Below are positions 35,553 to 35,919 of a stretch of DNA of 35,919 bases, one piece after another. The position numbers were made by a program, and so were the translations under genes. Each line of letters starts with the position of its first letter. Within the stretch, counting starts at the first letter, position 1. The notes beneath the pieces are model-generated. The model saw only the letters and a list, made by a program, of their open reading frames with translations. It had not been told where the DNA came from and ran no database searches. This stretch comes from Sheuella sp. (GTDB lineage: Bacteria; Pseudomonadota; Gammaproteobacteria; Burkholderiales; Burkholderiaceae_B). Where the stretch lies: positions 1 through 35,919 of the forward strand of contig JAUSCY010000005.1 of assembly GCA_030650995.1 (NCBI GenBank). The letters run 5' to 3'.

Positions 35553-35629
35553 TTTGGACTTCGGTGGATTTAAAGCGTTTTAAAGAACGCATTAAAATTC
35601 AGCTGAAAGCAGTGATAGCAATTAAGGAT

Positions 35630-35706
35630 GGCGCATTAGCTCAGTCGGTTAGAGCAGCGGAATCATAATCCGAAGGTCCCCTGTTCGAATCAGGGATGCG
35701 CCACCA
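35630..35706 (+). tRNA. tRNA-Met (anticodon CAU), elongator type
   Basis: A full 77-nt cloverleaf including encoded CCA. Acceptor GGCGCAT pairs with ATGCGCC; D arm GCTC/GAGC; anticodon loop ATCATAA with CAT at 35664-35666; variable loop AGGTC; T arm CCCTG-TTCGAAT-CAGGG. The top pair of the anticodon stem (position 27 G with 43 A) is a mismatch. Position 1 G pairs with C72, so it is not initiator tRNA. CAU could also mark tRNA-Ile2 with lysidine, but the body resembles elongator Met of beta-proteobacteria. Confidence 0.92.
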
Positions 35707-35724
35707 GAATACAGAAGGGTTTTA

Positions 35725-35809
35725 GGCTCTACCCCATTAACGGGGGATGGGCTCTACCCCATTAACGGGGGATGACCAGGGCTCTACCCCATTAACGGGG
35801 GATGACCAG
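35725..35809 (+). repeat. Three tandem copies of a 25-30-bp terminal motif
   Basis: The unit begins GGCTCTACCCC and ends GGGGGATG, with ATTAAC between, at 35725-35749, 35750-35774 and 35780-35804. Copies two and three are followed by ACCAG, giving periods of 25 then 30 bp. Each copy can fold into a CCCC/GGGG hairpin. Copies are identical over the 25-bp core, so they are recent or under selection. Confidence 0.9.
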
Positions 35810-35832
35810 TATTCATAAAATAGTAGTATCCA

Positions 35833-35919
35833 TCAAACACGGCTAAATACGCCGTTCCAACCGCAGTGGGCCAAGACCCTCAGACGGTAATTTTCAAAGT
35901 TTCTAAATCCATATGCCCT
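35833..35919 (-). CDS. Transposase C-terminal fragment (ISL3-like), partial
   Basis: Read on the minus strand from the window edge to a TGA at 35833-35835, the frame is open for 28 codons and gives RAYGFRNFENYRLRV followed by LAHCGWNGVFSRV. The YGFRNFENYRLRV motif resembles the last helix of DDE transposases of the ISL3 group, from memory of that family. The 5' part is outside the window, so intactness cannot be judged. Confidence 0.65.
   Translation of the reverse strand, partial: RAYGFRNFENYRLRVLAHCGWNGVFSRV

Larger units (their letters stand above)
35725..35919 (-). mobile_element. Insertion sequence end (ISL3-like), truncated by the window
   Basis: Repeat-bearing terminus followed inward by a transposase C-terminus on the minus strand, starting 18 bp after a tRNA gene. 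The outer edge at about 35725 is inferred from the first repeat copy. The rest of the element, its other end and any target duplication lie beyond the window. Family assignment to ISL3 rests on the C-terminal protein motif only. Confidence 0.6.

Noticed and set aside
35725..35809. Tandem repeats as a CRISPR array
   Set aside because: There are only three copies, set head-to-tail with zero or five bases between them, so no spacers exist; they sit next to a transposase fragment.
35833..35919. A minus-strand ORF starting ATGGATTTAGAAAC near 35911
   Set aside because: It stops after about ten codons. The neighbouring frame, open to the window edge, gives a recognisable transposase C-terminus instead.

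Overview
The window is one contiguous piece of a betaproteobacterial chromosome, most likely Burkholderiales/Alcaligenaceae with moderate GC. This is inferred from the gene order (nitrilase-like hydrolase, tldD, DAHP synthase, FAD oxidase, glcDEF, split pnt genes, mnmA, acyl-CoA genes, purB), from a Bug-type solute receptor, and from the protein sequences. No species can be named from sequence alone. Genes are densely packed and no gap exceeds 300 bases.

Region 1 (about 160-18490) is core metabolism: a carbon-nitrogen hydrolase, TldD, DAHP synthase, a D-lactate-type FAD oxidase, glycolate oxidase GlcD-GlcE-GlcF, the three-gene proton-translocating transhydrogenase pntAA-pntAB-pntB on the minus strand, MnmA, an acyl-CoA synthetase and LCAD-like acyl-CoA dehydrogenase, a GST, PurB and a cytochrome c'. 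Region 2 (18489-20358, minus) carries a diheme cytochrome b561, PcaD and CatC, i.e. the end of the catechol branch of the beta-ketoadipate pathway.

Region 3 (20431-25559) is a phosphate-scavenging unit. A good Pho box and -10 precede a UgpC-B-A-E-like ABC importer, and the last permease gene overlaps a gene for an endonuclease/exonuclease/phosphatase-fold hydrolase that probably takes the UgpQ role. Region 4 (25630-29335) is a nitrogen-scavenging unit. An NtrC site and a sigma-54 promoter precede a CmpA/NrtA-type importer (receptor, permease, ATPase) and cyanase, closed by a strong intrinsic terminator.

Region 5 (29374-35450) looks like an uncharacterised catabolic cluster. A GntR/FCD regulator with a palindromic operator leads a carbamoylase/allantoate-type amidohydrolase and an unusual M20 protein lacking expected metal ligands. 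A convergent operon encodes a LigI-like amidohydrolase, an SDR and a Bug receptor. The regulator's GTATAC core also occurs twice in the cyanate promoter, which may link the two units.

Region 6 (35630-35919) is a CAU tRNA followed by the end of an insertion sequence: three tandem copies of a terminal motif, then the C-terminus of a transposase (ISL3-like) that runs off the window.
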